Below, one piece after another: positions 8,835-17,361 of a stretch of DNA of 64,000 nt. Both the position numbers and the translations under genes were made by a program. The notes under the pieces are model-generated. The model searched no databases. It saw only the letters and a program-made list of their open reading frames with translations, and was not told where the DNA came from. This DNA comes from JBCBGF01 sp039193455 (lineage in GTDB: Bacteria > Pseudomonadota > Alphaproteobacteria > Rhodobacterales > Rhodobacteraceae). The stretch's first letter is position 1. The number at the start of each line of letters is the position of its first letter. Where the stretch lies: positions 530,800 through 594,799 of the forward strand of contig JBCCWO010000001.1 of the NCBI GenBank assembly GCA_039193455.1, read 5' to 3'.

Positions 8835-8976
8835 CCGCAGCGGGCACGGTCTAGCGCGTCCACGGCGCGTCTGAAAGCAGAAAATGCGCGGGGGCCGGAG
8901 GTTACGTTGACATCATATCGCCCAATTCGCGTGGTCTTGTTATGCCCCGAAACGACAGGCTGATCCGCATTTTTGC

Positions 8977-9432
8977 ATGGCGACCACTTCAGACCCTCTG
9001 ACCCCAGCGACGCCCACGATTGTCTACGACGATGACTGCCCGTTTTGCCGCAACTACGTCCAGATGCTGCGGTTTCGTGAGGCCGTGGGCCCCGTCACGC
9101 TGATCGATGCGCGCGCGGGAGGTCCGGTTGTCGCGGCGTTGCAGGACGCAGGTTACGATCTTGATGTAGGCATGGTCCTGATGATGCAGGGTCAGGTGCA
9201 TCATGGGGCCGAGGCGCTGACGCGCATGGCGCTTTTGTCGAGCGGCAGCACGGCGTTCAACCGGTTGAACGCGTCGATTTTCCGGCATGCGGGACTGTCG
9301 CGCGTGCTCTACCCGGTCCTGCGGTTTGGTCGGGGAGTCACGCTGCGCCTTTTGGGCCGCACGCCGATACAGGATCAAACTCCGGCCACCGCCGGTTCGT
9401 CACAGTCAGCCGCATCTGCGTCCCCACGCTAA
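8977..9432 (+). CDS. DCC-family (DUF393) thiol-disulfide oxidoreductase
   Basis: The protein has 151 residues. Near the N-terminus is the family signature YDDDCPFCRNYV, in which the CxxC gives a thioredoxin-like redox pair. The fold is completed by a hydrophobic segment and the GAEALTRMA region typical of DUF393. The biological substrate of the family is not established. It stands alone between tRNA-Leu and the convergent NDUFAF6-like gene, whose stop is only 4 bp away. A second, diverged DUF393 gene occurs at 51790. Confidence 0.85.
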   Translation: MATTSDPLTPATPTIVYDDDCPFCRNYVQMLRFREAVGPVTLIDARAGGPVVAALQDAGYDLDVGMVLMMQGQVHHGAEALTRMALLSSGSTAFNRLNASIFRHAGLSRVLYPVLRFGRGVTLRLLGRTPIQDQTPATAGSSQSAASASPR

Positions 9433-9436
9433 GGCG

Positions 9437-10207
9437 CTACCAGCGACCGGTTGCCGCCAGCCAGAGCAGCCCGGCACGTTTCGAAAACTCGGATGGCGCA
9501 AGGTCGCCCTCTCCCACGCGATGGGGCGACATCGCGGCGCGGCGGAGGATGCCGTCGGCCTGCCATCCCGCAAGTAGCGCCGCACCTGCCGATTTCGGGA
9601 CGGCATGTCGCGACCGACGCGCATGCGCCAGACGGCGCAACCCCTCGCGCGCCATGGTCTGGACGGCGCCGGGGCGTCCGTCAGGCAAGGGGTGGCGTCC
9701 GCGCGCCTCAAGGGTGGGGATCGCCAGAAACCAGGCCGCGAGCCCCGCGCCCCAGGCGAAATCGCGGATGACGGGCTCGGTCTCGGCGGGCGCGCCCAGC
9801 GCGCGGGCCGCGGTCCAGTTCAGGCCGCCGGCGGTTGCGTCGAGATAGCCCTGAAACGCGGCCATGTCCTCGAAGGGATCGCGGTAGATGTCCCAGCGCC
9901 GGGCCGCGACAGCGGCGTCCAGCACGCTAGCGGCTTGTGCATCTACTGCCTCGGCCAAGCGGGTCACGACCTCATGGCGGCGCACCGGCCCCCCTGCCCC
10001 GATCTCGCCCAGCGCATCGCGCCACCACTGCAGGCGCATCTCGGCGATAATCGGCTCTTCGGTCACCCAGGGCGCGCGGGCGACCTCGAGGTTGAAGGCG
10101 TAGAGGGGAAACAGAACCTTGCGCGCCGCAACCGGTGCCGCCATTGCCGCGGCAAACCGGTCCGGATCACCGCGCTGGACCAGATCGGCGCAGGCCTGCA
10201 GGCTCAT
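9437..10207 (-). CDS. squalene/phytoene synthase-superfamily protein, NDUFAF6-like
   Basis: This 256-residue protein has the trans-isoprenyl synthase fold signature FPLYAFNLEVAR and QWWRDAL, but the paired DxxxD metal sites of true phytoene synthases are not evident. This is the pattern of the NDUFAF6 branch, linked in mitochondria to complex I assembly; a similar role in alphaproteobacteria is inference. Its ATG overlaps the stop of the HTH regulator gene (ATGA at 10204), and it is the last gene of a three-gene operon. It could instead be a divergent isoprenoid enzyme. Confidence 0.8.
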   Translation of the reverse strand: MSLQACADLVQRGDPDRFAAAMAAPVAARKVLFPLYAFNLEVARAPWVTEEPIIAEMRLQWWRDALGEIGAGGPVRRHEVVTRLAEAVDAQAASVLDAAVAARRWDIYRDPFEDMAAFQGYLDATAGGLNWTAARALGAPAETEPVIRDFAWGAGLAAWFLAIPTLEARGRHPLPDGRPGAVQTMAREGLRRLAHARRSRHAVPKSAGAALLAGWQADGILRRAAMSPHRVGEGDLAPSEFSKRAGLLWLAATGRW

Positions 10208-10422
10208 GCGTCGCCCTCCGGGTCGGCGAGTTGGAACACCTCATGCACACTGACCTCCAACACCTCGGCAAGACGCAGCGCCAGGACGGTCGAGGGTACG
10301 AACACCCGGTTCTCGATTGTGTTGATCGTCTTGCGCGAGACCCCGACCTGATCGGCAAGCGCCGCCTGGGTCAGACCACGGGCGGCGCGCAAGTCTTTGA
10401 GGCTATTCAGAAGTTCGCTCAC
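10204..10422 (-). CDS. XRE-type helix-turn-helix regulator, small
   Basis: A 72-residue single-domain Cro/CI-like protein: the HTH spans about residues 9-62 (LRAARGLTQAALADQVGVSR followed by KTINTIENRVFVPS). It closely resembles the short YgzD-like HTH proteins that are usually paired with a small membrane protein. Both gene borders are 4-bp overlaps, with the membrane protein gene upstream and the NDUFAF6-like gene downstream. It probably autoregulates the operon through the palindromes at 10851 and 10882 (inference). Confidence 0.88.
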   Translation of the reverse strand: MSELLNSLKDLRAARGLTQAALADQVGVSRKTINTIENRVFVPSTVLALRLAEVLEVSVHEVFQLADPEGDA

Positions 10423-10832
10423 ACACCGCCCCGGACGTTCAGGATTGAAAAGGACAACAGGAACGCGGCCGCCGTAAACGTTCCCATGGCAGAGAACGCG
10501 ACCGAATAGCTGATCAGCTCATACCCGATCGCCAGCCCGAACACGGGATACATCAGGACCGCGACCCAGAACCCGATGATCTGGGCCCGGCAGGTTTCGC
10601 TGAAGTACAGCTCGTCGGTCGCAATCTCGGCATTGCGGTTGCCGGCGGCAAAGGCGCTGAGCGCGATGGTGAGCGCCGCGCCAAGGCCAACGGCCACGGG
10701 GATCCACGGCGAAAACGGATCGGGCCGGGCTAGGATCAGGGCAGACGCGCCGAAGGCCAGGCACACGAGACCTGTGAGGGCCAGGCCAATCAAGCGCACG
10801 CGGGATAACGAAGAGGCAGAGATCAAAGCCAT
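10419..10832 (-). CDS. four-helix membrane protein partner of the HTH regulator
   Basis: This 137-residue protein has four hydrophobic helices (about 12-33, 43-62, 85-106 and 112-132) with a short polar loop NRNAEIATDELYFSET between helices 2 and 3. The architecture is that of the DUF2178-like membrane proteins found next to small XRE regulators; its molecular function is unknown. It has an ATG at 10832 with a GAGGTG ribosome site and is the first gene of the operon, downstream of a clear promoter/operator region. Confidence 0.75.
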   Translation of the reverse strand: MALISASSLSRVRLIGLALTGLVCLAFGASALILARPDPFSPWIPVAVGLGAALTIALSAFAAGNRNAEIATDELYFSETCRAQIIGFWVAVLMYPVFGLAIGYELISYSVAFSAMGTFTAAAFLLSFSILNVRGGV

Positions 10833-10850
10833 AGGACACCTCGATATGCA

Positions 10851-10897
10851 ACCTTAAGGTGATATATGGGGTGGTCCTTTAGTAACGTCAAGGTTAC
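10851..10897 (-). promoter_or_regulatory. promoter with two palindromic operator candidates for the HTH operon
   Basis: On the minus strand a -35 TTGACG (10891-10886) and a -10 CATATA (10868-10863) are 17 bp apart. The -35 lies inside an imperfect palindrome (10882-10897, GTAACGTCAAGGTTAC on the plus strand). A perfect 10-bp palindrome ACCTTAAGGT (10851-10860) lies just after the -10. Both contain AACCTT/AAGGTT half sites, as expected for dimer binding by the XRE protein. Confidence 0.6.
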
Positions 10898-10904
10898 ACA
10901 TGGA

Positions 10905-11627
10905 TTAGTCTTCCAGCGCCCGCGCCGTCACGGAAAGGTAGCCGGTTTCCGCGCGCGCCGCAGCCCAGTTCGCCGCCTCACGACGGACGGCTGCGATCAC
11001 CTCTTGGGTTGCCGCATCCGCAACCGGGGCAAGTTCATCGGCCTTGGCGAGCGCGGGCTGATAGTAGGCGTCCCATGCGCTGTCTGGCAGCGAGAAATCG
11101 GTCAGGATCTCAAACCCGGCGGCTTCGACCGTGTTCAGAATATCCCCGCGCAGACTGGGGCGGCCTTCCCCCTCCCAAAAGGCGGTGACGGCGGGGCTCG
11201 GTGTGTCGCTGTGCACGACAGGTTCGGAAAAGACCAGAATGCCACCCGGCGCCAGCGCCTGACGCATCGCGGCGAGGCCCGGGACAAGGCCCAGGAAATA
11301 GAGCGCCCCTGCGCACCAGATCAGATCGTAGGGACCGGTCAGCGCGGCCATATCCGTTGCCGCGGCCGTCACCCGTGGGTCGCCGCCGTAACGCTGTTTC
11401 AGAACGTCAATGAACGGCGCGTGGGTGTCGACCGCGTGGACGGTTCCGTTGGGCGCGTGCTGCAACAGCCCAGCGATATCGGCGCCGACGCCGCACCCCG
11501 CGTCCGCCATCGCCGCGTCTGGCGACAGATGGGCCTCGTCCAGCGCCTGCGCCATGCTGACTGAATCGCCCGGGCCCTGACGCGGCAGCTGTTCGTAAAA
11601 CCTTAGAAATGCGGCGAAATCCGTCAT
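10905..11627 (-). CDS. class I SAM-dependent methyltransferase
   Basis: This 240-residue protein has the Rossmann SAM-binding motif ADAGCGVGADIAGLL near residues 41-55, followed by the acidic loop VHAVDTHAPF and the post-motif ALAPGGILVFSEP. It is a free-standing methyltransferase of the Methyltransf_11/25 type; the substrate is not predictable. Its start overlaps the cimA stop by 4 bp, so the two are co-translated, although no functional link to branched-chain amino acid synthesis is known to me. Confidence 0.85.
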   Translation of the reverse strand: MTDFAAFLRFYEQLPRQGPGDSVSMAQALDEAHLSPDAAMADAGCGVGADIAGLLQHAPNGTVHAVDTHAPFIDVLKQRYGGDPRVTAAATDMAALTGPYDLIWCAGALYFLGLVPGLAAMRQALAPGGILVFSEPVVHSDTPSPAVTAFWEGEGRPSLRGDILNTVEAAGFEILTDFSLPDSAWDAYYQPALAKADELAPVADAATQEVIAAVRREAANWAAARAETGYLSVTARALED

Positions 11628-13246
11628 ACCTCAGGCGCCTCATCGCGGATCAGTTTCCAGGTGATGGCATCCAGCAGGGCCTCGAACGAGGCATCGACGA
11701 TATTCGCCGAAACGCCAACGGTGGCCCAGCGCCGACCCGCGCTGTCTTCGCTGTCGATAACCACGCGGGTCACGGCCTCGGTACCGCCCTGGGTGATGCG
11801 GACCTTGAAGTCCACGAGCCGCAAGTCATCGATATAGCTTTGGTACGGTCCAAGGTCTTTGGCGAGCGCTTTGGCCAGGGCGTTCACCGGGCCCCGGTCG
11901 CCCCCGCTGTCATCCATCGACTCGCTGACCGACAGCATTTTGCGGTCGCCGATTTTCACCACGACCACGGCCTCAGACAGGCTGACCATGCGGTTGTACT
12001 TGTTCTTGCGGCGCTCGACCGTGACCTTGTAGCGCTTGACCTCGAAAAAGGTCGGCAACTGCCCCAGCTCTTCGCGCGCCAAAAGCTCGAACGAGGCCTG
12101 CGCGGTGTCGTAGCTGTAGCCTTCTGCCTCGCGCGCCTTGATACGCTCGAGGATGCGGGCCAGGGCGGGATCGCCCTTTTCGGCCTTCAGACCCATCTCG
12201 CCCAGGCGACGGATCAGGTTCGATTGGCCCGCCTGGTTTGACATGGGCACGATACGGTCATTGCCCACGGCGCCGGGGACGATGTGTTCGTAGGTCGTGG
12301 GATCCTTCAGGATCGCGCTGGCGTGGAGGCCCGCCTTATGCGCAAAGGCCGAGGCCCCGACATAGGGGGCGCTGCGCAGGGGCACGCGGTTCAGGATGTC
12401 GTCAAGCTGGCGCGACGCGCGTGTGAGCCCCGCCAGCGCCTGGGACGAGACGCCGACCTCGTATTGGCTGGCATAGGGCTCTTTCAACAGCAGCGTAGGG
12501 ATCAGCGTGGTGAGGTTCGCATTGCCACATCGTTCACCTAACCCATTGAGAGTGCCTTGAATTTGCCGGGCACCCGCGTCGACGGCGGCAAGGGACGCGC
12601 CCACCGCGTTACCGGTATCGTCATGCGTGTGGATGCCGATGTTGTCGCCCGGGATGCCCGACGCGATCACCTGCGCGGTGATATCGCCCACCTCGGAGGG
12701 CAGCGTTCCGCCATTGGTGTCGCACAGCACAACCCACCGCGCGCCCGCCTCGTACGCTGCGTGCAGACAGGACAGCGCAAAGTCGGGATTGGCCTTGTAG
12801 CCATCAAAGAAATGCTCGGCGTCAAACAACGCCTCGCGCCCATTGGCGACAAGATGCGCGATCGAGGCGCGGATGTTTTCGCGGTTCTCGTCGAGGGTAA
12901 CCCCAAGCGCGGTTTCGACATGGAAGTCGTGCGTCTTGCCCACCAGGCACACATGGTTCGTCCCCGCATTCAGGACGCCTGCGAGAACCTCATCATTCTC
13001 GGCCGACCGCCCAGATCGCTTGGTCATCCCAAAGGCCGTGAAGGCCGCGCGGGTTTTGGGCGGGGCGGCAAAGAAGGCGTCGTCGGTCGGGTTCGCGCCG
13101 GGCCAGCCGCCCTCGATATAGTCGAGCCCGAGCGTGCCGAGCATCTCGGCGATCAGATGCTTTTCCGACGGCGAGAACTGGACGCCCTGCGTCTGTTGCC
13201 CGTCGCGCAGGGTGGTGTCGAAAAGGGTCAGGCGGGTCTTTGTCAT
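11624..13246 (-). CDS. cimA: (R)-citramalate synthase
   Basis: A 540-residue member of the HMG-CoA-lyase-like/isopropylmalate synthase family. It starts MTKTRLTLFDTTLRDGQQ, carries the divalent-metal histidines in GIHTHDDTGNAVG, the GTLNGLGERCGNANL segment, and a C-terminal LeuA-type regulatory domain from about residue 400. Citramalate synthase condenses pyruvate with acetyl-CoA, opening a threonine-independent route to isoleucine. The long form with DTTLRDGQQTQGV separates it from LeuA. I place the start at the ATG at 13246; an in-frame opening to 13309 has no ribosome site and runs through the 11-bp repeats. Confidence 0.9.
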   Translation of the reverse strand: MTKTRLTLFDTTLRDGQQTQGVQFSPSEKHLIAEMLGTLGLDYIEGGWPGANPTDDAFFAAPPKTRAAFTAFGMTKRSGRSAENDEVLAGVLNAGTNHVCLVGKTHDFHVETALGVTLDENRENIRASIAHLVANGREALFDAEHFFDGYKANPDFALSCLHAAYEAGARWVVLCDTNGGTLPSEVGDITAQVIASGIPGDNIGIHTHDDTGNAVGASLAAVDAGARQIQGTLNGLGERCGNANLTTLIPTLLLKEPYASQYEVGVSSQALAGLTRASRQLDDILNRVPLRSAPYVGASAFAHKAGLHASAILKDPTTYEHIVPGAVGNDRIVPMSNQAGQSNLIRRLGEMGLKAEKGDPALARILERIKAREAEGYSYDTAQASFELLAREELGQLPTFFEVKRYKVTVERRKNKYNRMVSLSEAVVVVKIGDRKMLSVSESMDDSGGDRGPVNALAKALAKDLGPYQSYIDDLRLVDFKVRITQGGTEAVTRVVIDSEDSAGRRWATVGVSANIVDASFEALLDAITWKLIRDEAPEV

Positions 13247-13281
13247 GGTGTTAACCGGGCTGATTGGCTGGGTCACAGGGC

Positions 13282-13314
13282 GTACACAGGCTGTACACAG
13301 GCCGTACACCGCAT
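13282..13314. repeat. three 11-bp-spaced direct repeats upstream of cimA
   Basis: GTACACAGGC occurs at 13282 and 13293, with a third partial copy (GTACACCGC) at 13304, so the period is exactly 11 bp. They lie 36-68 bp before the cimA ATG, where an operator or leader element would be expected. One-turn spacing puts all copies on the same face of the helix. Confidence 0.6.
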
Positions 13315-13409
13315 AGTGCGCTTTGCGCGGGTTAAGCGTGCGTACGTTGCGCGCGGTGCCGTCCGCTCGTGCCGCTGGGCACTTTTTAGGGATGCTGCAA
13401 AACGAGGGG

Positions 13410-14840
13410 TCATTTCAGGGCCTCCAGCTTCGCGGGGTCGAGTTTGGTCGAACCAGTTAACTGCGCCTGCGGTCCAGTACCTGACGAGCGCACGACCACG
13501 CCCATTTCGGCAAGTGCGGCACGAATTGCATCCGCACTCTCGTAATCTTTGCTCTCGCGAAGACTGTGCCACTTGATTAGGACATCGTTGAGCAGCGCCT
13601 GTGCAAACTCCAGATTGCCTTCGCCGTCCAATGCAACTCCTACGGTTGCCGGCTGACGCGCACGAAACCAGTCAACTGCCTCAGCATCTGGAAAACCTAA
13701 AAGGCGCATTGCCGCCTTTAGGCTCGGAGCACTTAGCGAGTTCATCTCCGACAGCGCCAGATGCGTGTTGAGGTCGTCAGATAGAGCCTCCACAATGACC
13801 GAGGGTACAGTCGGTGCTGGATCGACATTCTCTGTCTTTCTAAACCAGCGCGTGAGCCTCCTCTCTGCCTCGTCCCGCTTCTTCTCGGTCCAGTCCATCG
13901 GCTTGCGGTAATGCGTCGACAGCATCACAAAGCGGATCACCTCGCCCGGCACCCCCTGCTCCAACAAGTCGTGCACTGTGAAGAAGTTGCCAAGCGACTT
14001 TGACATCTTCTTACCCTCGACCTGCAGCATCTCGTTATGCATCCAGACCTTGGCGAACTCTCCCTGCGGGTGGGCGCAGCGCGATTGTGCGATCTCGTTT
14101 TCATGGTGCGGGAACTGCAGGTCCATGCCGCCGCCGTGGATGTCAAATGTCTCGCCCAGAAGGGCATGCGCCATGGCCGAGCATTCGATATGCCAACCCG
14201 GCCGCCCGCGGCCCCAGGGGCTGTCCCACCCTGGCAGATCGTCGTCCGATGGCTTCCACAGAACAAAGTCCATCGGGTTCTTCTTGTAGGGCGCCACCTC
14301 GACCCGGGCGCCGGCGATCATATCCTCGACCGACCGGCCCGACAGTTTGCCATAGCCCTCTTTCCAGCTGTCCACGGCAAAGAGCGCGTGGCCTTCGGCG
14401 GCGTAGGCATGGCTCTTGGCGATCAGATCCTCAATCATTGCGATCATCTGCGCGATGTATTCGGTCGCGCGGGGTTCATGGTTGGGCCGCAATGCGCCGA
14501 GGGCGTCCATGTCGGTGTGAAACCACTCGATGGTTTCGTCCGACCGCGCGCGGATCAACGCCTCCAAACTGCCCGAGGCCCCCGCCGCCTTGCGCCTTTG
14601 AGCCGTCTCGTTGATCCGGTCATCGACATCGGTGAAGTTGCGGACATAGGTGACGTGGTCCGCGCCATAGTGGTGGCGGAGCAACCGGTAGAGCAAGTCA
14701 AAGACCAGAACGGGCCGCGCGTTGCCCAGATGCGCGCGGTCATACACCGTGGGCCCGCAGACATACATCCGCACGTTTTGCGGGTCGAGGGGCGTGAACA
14801 CCTCTTTCTGGCGGGTCTGCGAGTTGTACAGGCGGATCAT
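13410..14840 (-). CDS. cysS: cysteinyl-tRNA synthetase
   Basis: This 476-residue protein carries the class I synthetase signatures: CGPTVYDRAHLGNARP (residues 28-43, HIGH-type HLGN and zinc/cysteine-binding C28), a WHIECSAMA zinc-site segment, HGGGMDLQFPHHENE, and KMSKS at about residue 270. It charges tRNA-Cys with cysteine. The start is set at the ATG at 14840 (MIRLYNSQTR), the family's usual N-terminus; an in-frame extension to 14888 is not needed. The C-terminal ~150 residues are noticeably less GC-rich at the DNA level than the first part. Confidence 0.95.
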   Translation of the reverse strand: MIRLYNSQTRQKEVFTPLDPQNVRMYVCGPTVYDRAHLGNARPVLVFDLLYRLLRHHYGADHVTYVRNFTDVDDRINETAQRRKAAGASGSLEALIRARSDETIEWFHTDMDALGALRPNHEPRATEYIAQMIAMIEDLIAKSHAYAAEGHALFAVDSWKEGYGKLSGRSVEDMIAGARVEVAPYKKNPMDFVLWKPSDDDLPGWDSPWGRGRPGWHIECSAMAHALLGETFDIHGGGMDLQFPHHENEIAQSRCAHPQGEFAKVWMHNEMLQVEGKKMSKSLGNFFTVHDLLEQGVPGEVIRFVMLSTHYRKPMDWTEKKRDEAERRLTRWFRKTENVDPAPTVPSVIVEALSDDLNTHLALSEMNSLSAPSLKAAMRLLGFPDAEAVDWFRARQPATVGVALDGEGNLEFAQALLNDVLIKWHSLRESKDYESADAIRAALAEMGVVVRSSGTGPQAQLTGSTKLDPAKLEALK

Positions 14841-15013
14841 GGGTCGAATGCGTCCTTCCAGGGGCACGGCGCCCGCGGGCTTTAGCAACTTCGACTGTCA
14901 GAGAAAAGTGAACCGGCCCGCGTGACGTATGTCAGCAGGTAATGCAGCAGATGATTGCGGTTTGGCGGTTCATGGGGGTCGTTTACCGGAGACCTGCCGT
15001 TTTGCAAAGTCGT

Positions 15014-15880
15014 TTATTCCGAGGTGCCGTTTATAAAGGCCACGTTGGCGCGCCCCAAATGGTAGAGCCCGAAGGTCTGGTTTGTTCTGCGGCCCGACGC
15101 GCTGAAGCTGCGCAGAAGCGATCGCCCCGCCTGGCGCGGCCGGCGCGGCGAAAATACGCTCGCGTGGCGGAGGGCCTTTCGATAAGCCGCGGCGCCCGGG
15201 GCGGTCGCGTGGGCCGCAATCTGGCGCGCACCTGTCCGGCAACGCATCCCGTAATCCAGCCAAAGCTGCTCATCCCATGCTTCGTCATGTTGCAAATGAT
15301 AGACGCCGATGCCGTCGGCAGAGATTGGCGTAAGGCCGTTGAGGCGCGCGACGACGGGCAGAAAGTGGTCCCACCACGGGACGCCCAGCACGAACCTGTC
15401 CGCATCCAGGCGGGCCACGTCGTCGGCATGGAAACAGAACAGATCGAACCCGAGGTGATGCGTCGCGCCGTCGCGTGCCGTCGGTGCGGCGATGTCGACA
15501 CGGTTGAAGAAACCGCACTCGCCCGGTGTCAGCTGGGTGAGCCTGGTACGCGCGTCTTCGGTTAGTTCAACTAGGATGTCGGCATTGACAACGGCAAACG
15601 GGCCCTTGGCCACCGCACCCGCCGTCTGCAGGAAATCGGTGATGTAGACCAGCGGTTTGCCCACGGCCTCACGCGCGTCCCGCGCGGTGGTCAGCCGCTC
15701 AACGCCCAGCGCCTCGGGCAGAGTGCCGAGATCTTCGTGCTGGGAGTTGATGGTGTAGGGCTGAGACCCCGCGTCGCGCCAGCTTTGGACGCACATGGCC
15801 AGGTAATCGGGGCCCAAATCACGTCCGTCTGATTGGGTGCGCACCATGCGCGGCGGCAAGGATGTGAAAATGGGGATCAT
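15014..15880 (-). CDS. hypothetical protein, glycosyltransferase-like
   Basis: The frame is open to 15979 (TTG). I take the ATG at 15880 (288 residues), where protein-like sequence begins with MIPIFTSLPPRMVR. Features such as SWRDAG, FAVVNADIL, GFDLFCFH and GVPWWDHFLPV recall nucleotide-sugar/capsule-type transferases whose DxD-like acid is replaced by NAD. I recognise it only as a conserved-looking Rhodobacterales-type protein. It is divergent from the ABC1 kinase gene; the true start remains uncertain for lack of a ribosome site. Confidence 0.6.
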   Translation of the reverse strand: MIPIFTSLPPRMVRTQSDGRDLGPDYLAMCVQSWRDAGSQPYTINSQHEDLGTLPEALGVERLTTARDAREAVGKPLVYITDFLQTAGAVAKGPFAVVNADILVELTEDARTRLTQLTPGECGFFNRVDIAAPTARDGATHHLGFDLFCFHADDVARLDADRFVLGVPWWDHFLPVVARLNGLTPISADGIGVYHLQHDEAWDEQLWLDYGMRCRTGARQIAAHATAPGAAAYRKALRHASVFSPRRPRQAGRSLLRSFSASGRRTNQTFGLYHLGRANVAFINGTSE

Positions 15881-15996
15881 CAGAGGCGTGGCGCGGTCTT
15901 TGGTCGTCTTCAGCCGTCCATAGGCAGATAGACCGCGCGCATCAAGGTGAAGCACCCTTGAGCGCCTGAATAGGCCCAAACCCTGTCCGGCATTCG

Positions 15997-17340
15997 ATGC
16001 CGCCCTATCTGCGCCCCATGACCGAACGCCCGACCCTCAGCCGCCCTGTTGCCGTTCCGCAAAGCCGGTTGTCGCGGCTTGCGCGTTTGGGTGGCATGGC
16101 CTCGGGTGTGGCGGGGGGCATGGCGGTTGAAGGGGTGCGGCAGATCGGGCGGGGGGCGCGGCCCGAGCTGCGTGACCTTTTGCTGACGCCCGCGAATATT
16201 GGACGGGTCACCGATCAGTTAGCGCGGATGCGCGGGGCGGCGATGAAGGTTGGGCAGCTGGTGTCGATGGACACGGGCGAGATGCTGCCGCCGGAGCTGG
16301 CTCAGATCATGGCGCGGCTTCGGGCTGAAGCCGATCACATGCCGCCCAAGCAGCTCAAGACCGTGCTGACGGCGGCCTGGGGGCCGGATTGGGTGAAACG
16401 CTTCCGGCGCTTCGATGTCCGTCCGATCGCTGCGGCGTCAATCGGACAGGTGCATCGGGCACAAACGCGCGATGGCCGCGATCTGGCGCTGAAAGTGCAG
16501 TACCCCGGTGTGCGCCGCAGCATCGACAGCGACGTGACCAATGTGGGCGCGTTGATCAAGGTTTCGGGCCTGTTGCCACCGGGGCTCGACATGGCGCCGC
16601 TGCTGGATGAGGCGCGCAAGCAACTGCATGAAGAGACGGACTATCTGCGCGAAGGCGCGCAGCTGGCGCGGTTTGGCGCGTTGATGGCCGATGCGCCCGA
16701 TATCCGTGTACCGGCCCTCGCCGAAGATTTCACGACTGAGACGGTGCTGGCCATGGGCTTTGTCGCGGGCGTGCCGGTTGAGGAGATGACGAGTGCCGCG
16801 CAGGCCACGCGCGACCGTATCGGCGCGCAACTGATCGATCTAAGCCTGCGCGAATTGTTCGCGTTCGGCGTGATGCAGACGGACCCGAACTTTGCGAACT
16901 TCTTCTACGACACAGAGGCCGAGACGCTTGTGCTGCTTGATTTCGGGGCGACGCGGGAGGTGCCGGCGGAGATCGCCGCGCAATACAGGCGCGTGATGCA
17001 GGCGGGCATGGCGGGTGACCGGGCCGCGCTGGAACAGGCCGCAGAAGAGATCGGGTTTTTTGCCCCCGACAGCGCGCCGCATCACCGCGCCGCGGTGCTT
17101 GAGATGATCTGGGCGATTTTCGATGCGCTGCGCACGCCCGGCCCGTTCGACTTCGCGGACCCTGCCCTGCAGGACCGGCTGCGCGCGGCGGGCCTGGCGC
17201 TGGCCGAGGATCGCAGCTTTGCGCATGTGCCGCCGATGGATGTCCTGTTCGTTCAGCGCAAGTTTGCGGGGATGTTCCTGCTTGCCGCGCGGCTGGGCGC
17301 GCGCGTCGATGTGCGGGCCATCGTGGCGCGGTATGTGTGA
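15997..17340 (+). CDS. ABC1/UbiB-family (COQ8-like) atypical kinase
   Basis: This 447-residue protein has the hallmarks of the ABC1 family: KxGQ (MKVGQLVSMDTGEMLPPE, about residues 81-98), the alanine-rich loop AAASIGQVHRAQ that replaces a P-loop, the lysine in ALKVQYPG, a QTDPNFANFF catalytic loop of the COQ8 type, and LDFGATRE as the DFG motif. COQ8 relatives support ubiquinone synthesis, probably as small-molecule ATPases or kinases. The start may instead be the ATG at 16018; neither has a clear ribosome site. It converges with the serine hydrolase gene. Confidence 0.88.
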   Translation: MPPYLRPMTERPTLSRPVAVPQSRLSRLARLGGMASGVAGGMAVEGVRQIGRGARPELRDLLLTPANIGRVTDQLARMRGAAMKVGQLVSMDTGEMLPPELAQIMARLRAEADHMPPKQLKTVLTAAWGPDWVKRFRRFDVRPIAAASIGQVHRAQTRDGRDLALKVQYPGVRRSIDSDVTNVGALIKVSGLLPPGLDMAPLLDEARKQLHEETDYLREGAQLARFGALMADAPDIRVPALAEDFTTETVLAMGFVAGVPVEEMTSAAQATRDRIGAQLIDLSLRELFAFGVMQTDPNFANFFYDTEAETLVLLDFGATREVPAEIAAQYRRVMQAGMAGDRAALEQAAEEIGFFAPDSAPHHRAAVLEMIWAIFDALRTPGPFDFADPALQDRLRAAGLALAEDRSFAHVPPMDVLFVQRKFAGMFLLAARLGARVDVRAIVARYV

Positions 17341-17361
17341 CCGGATCTTTGGCGCATCGCC

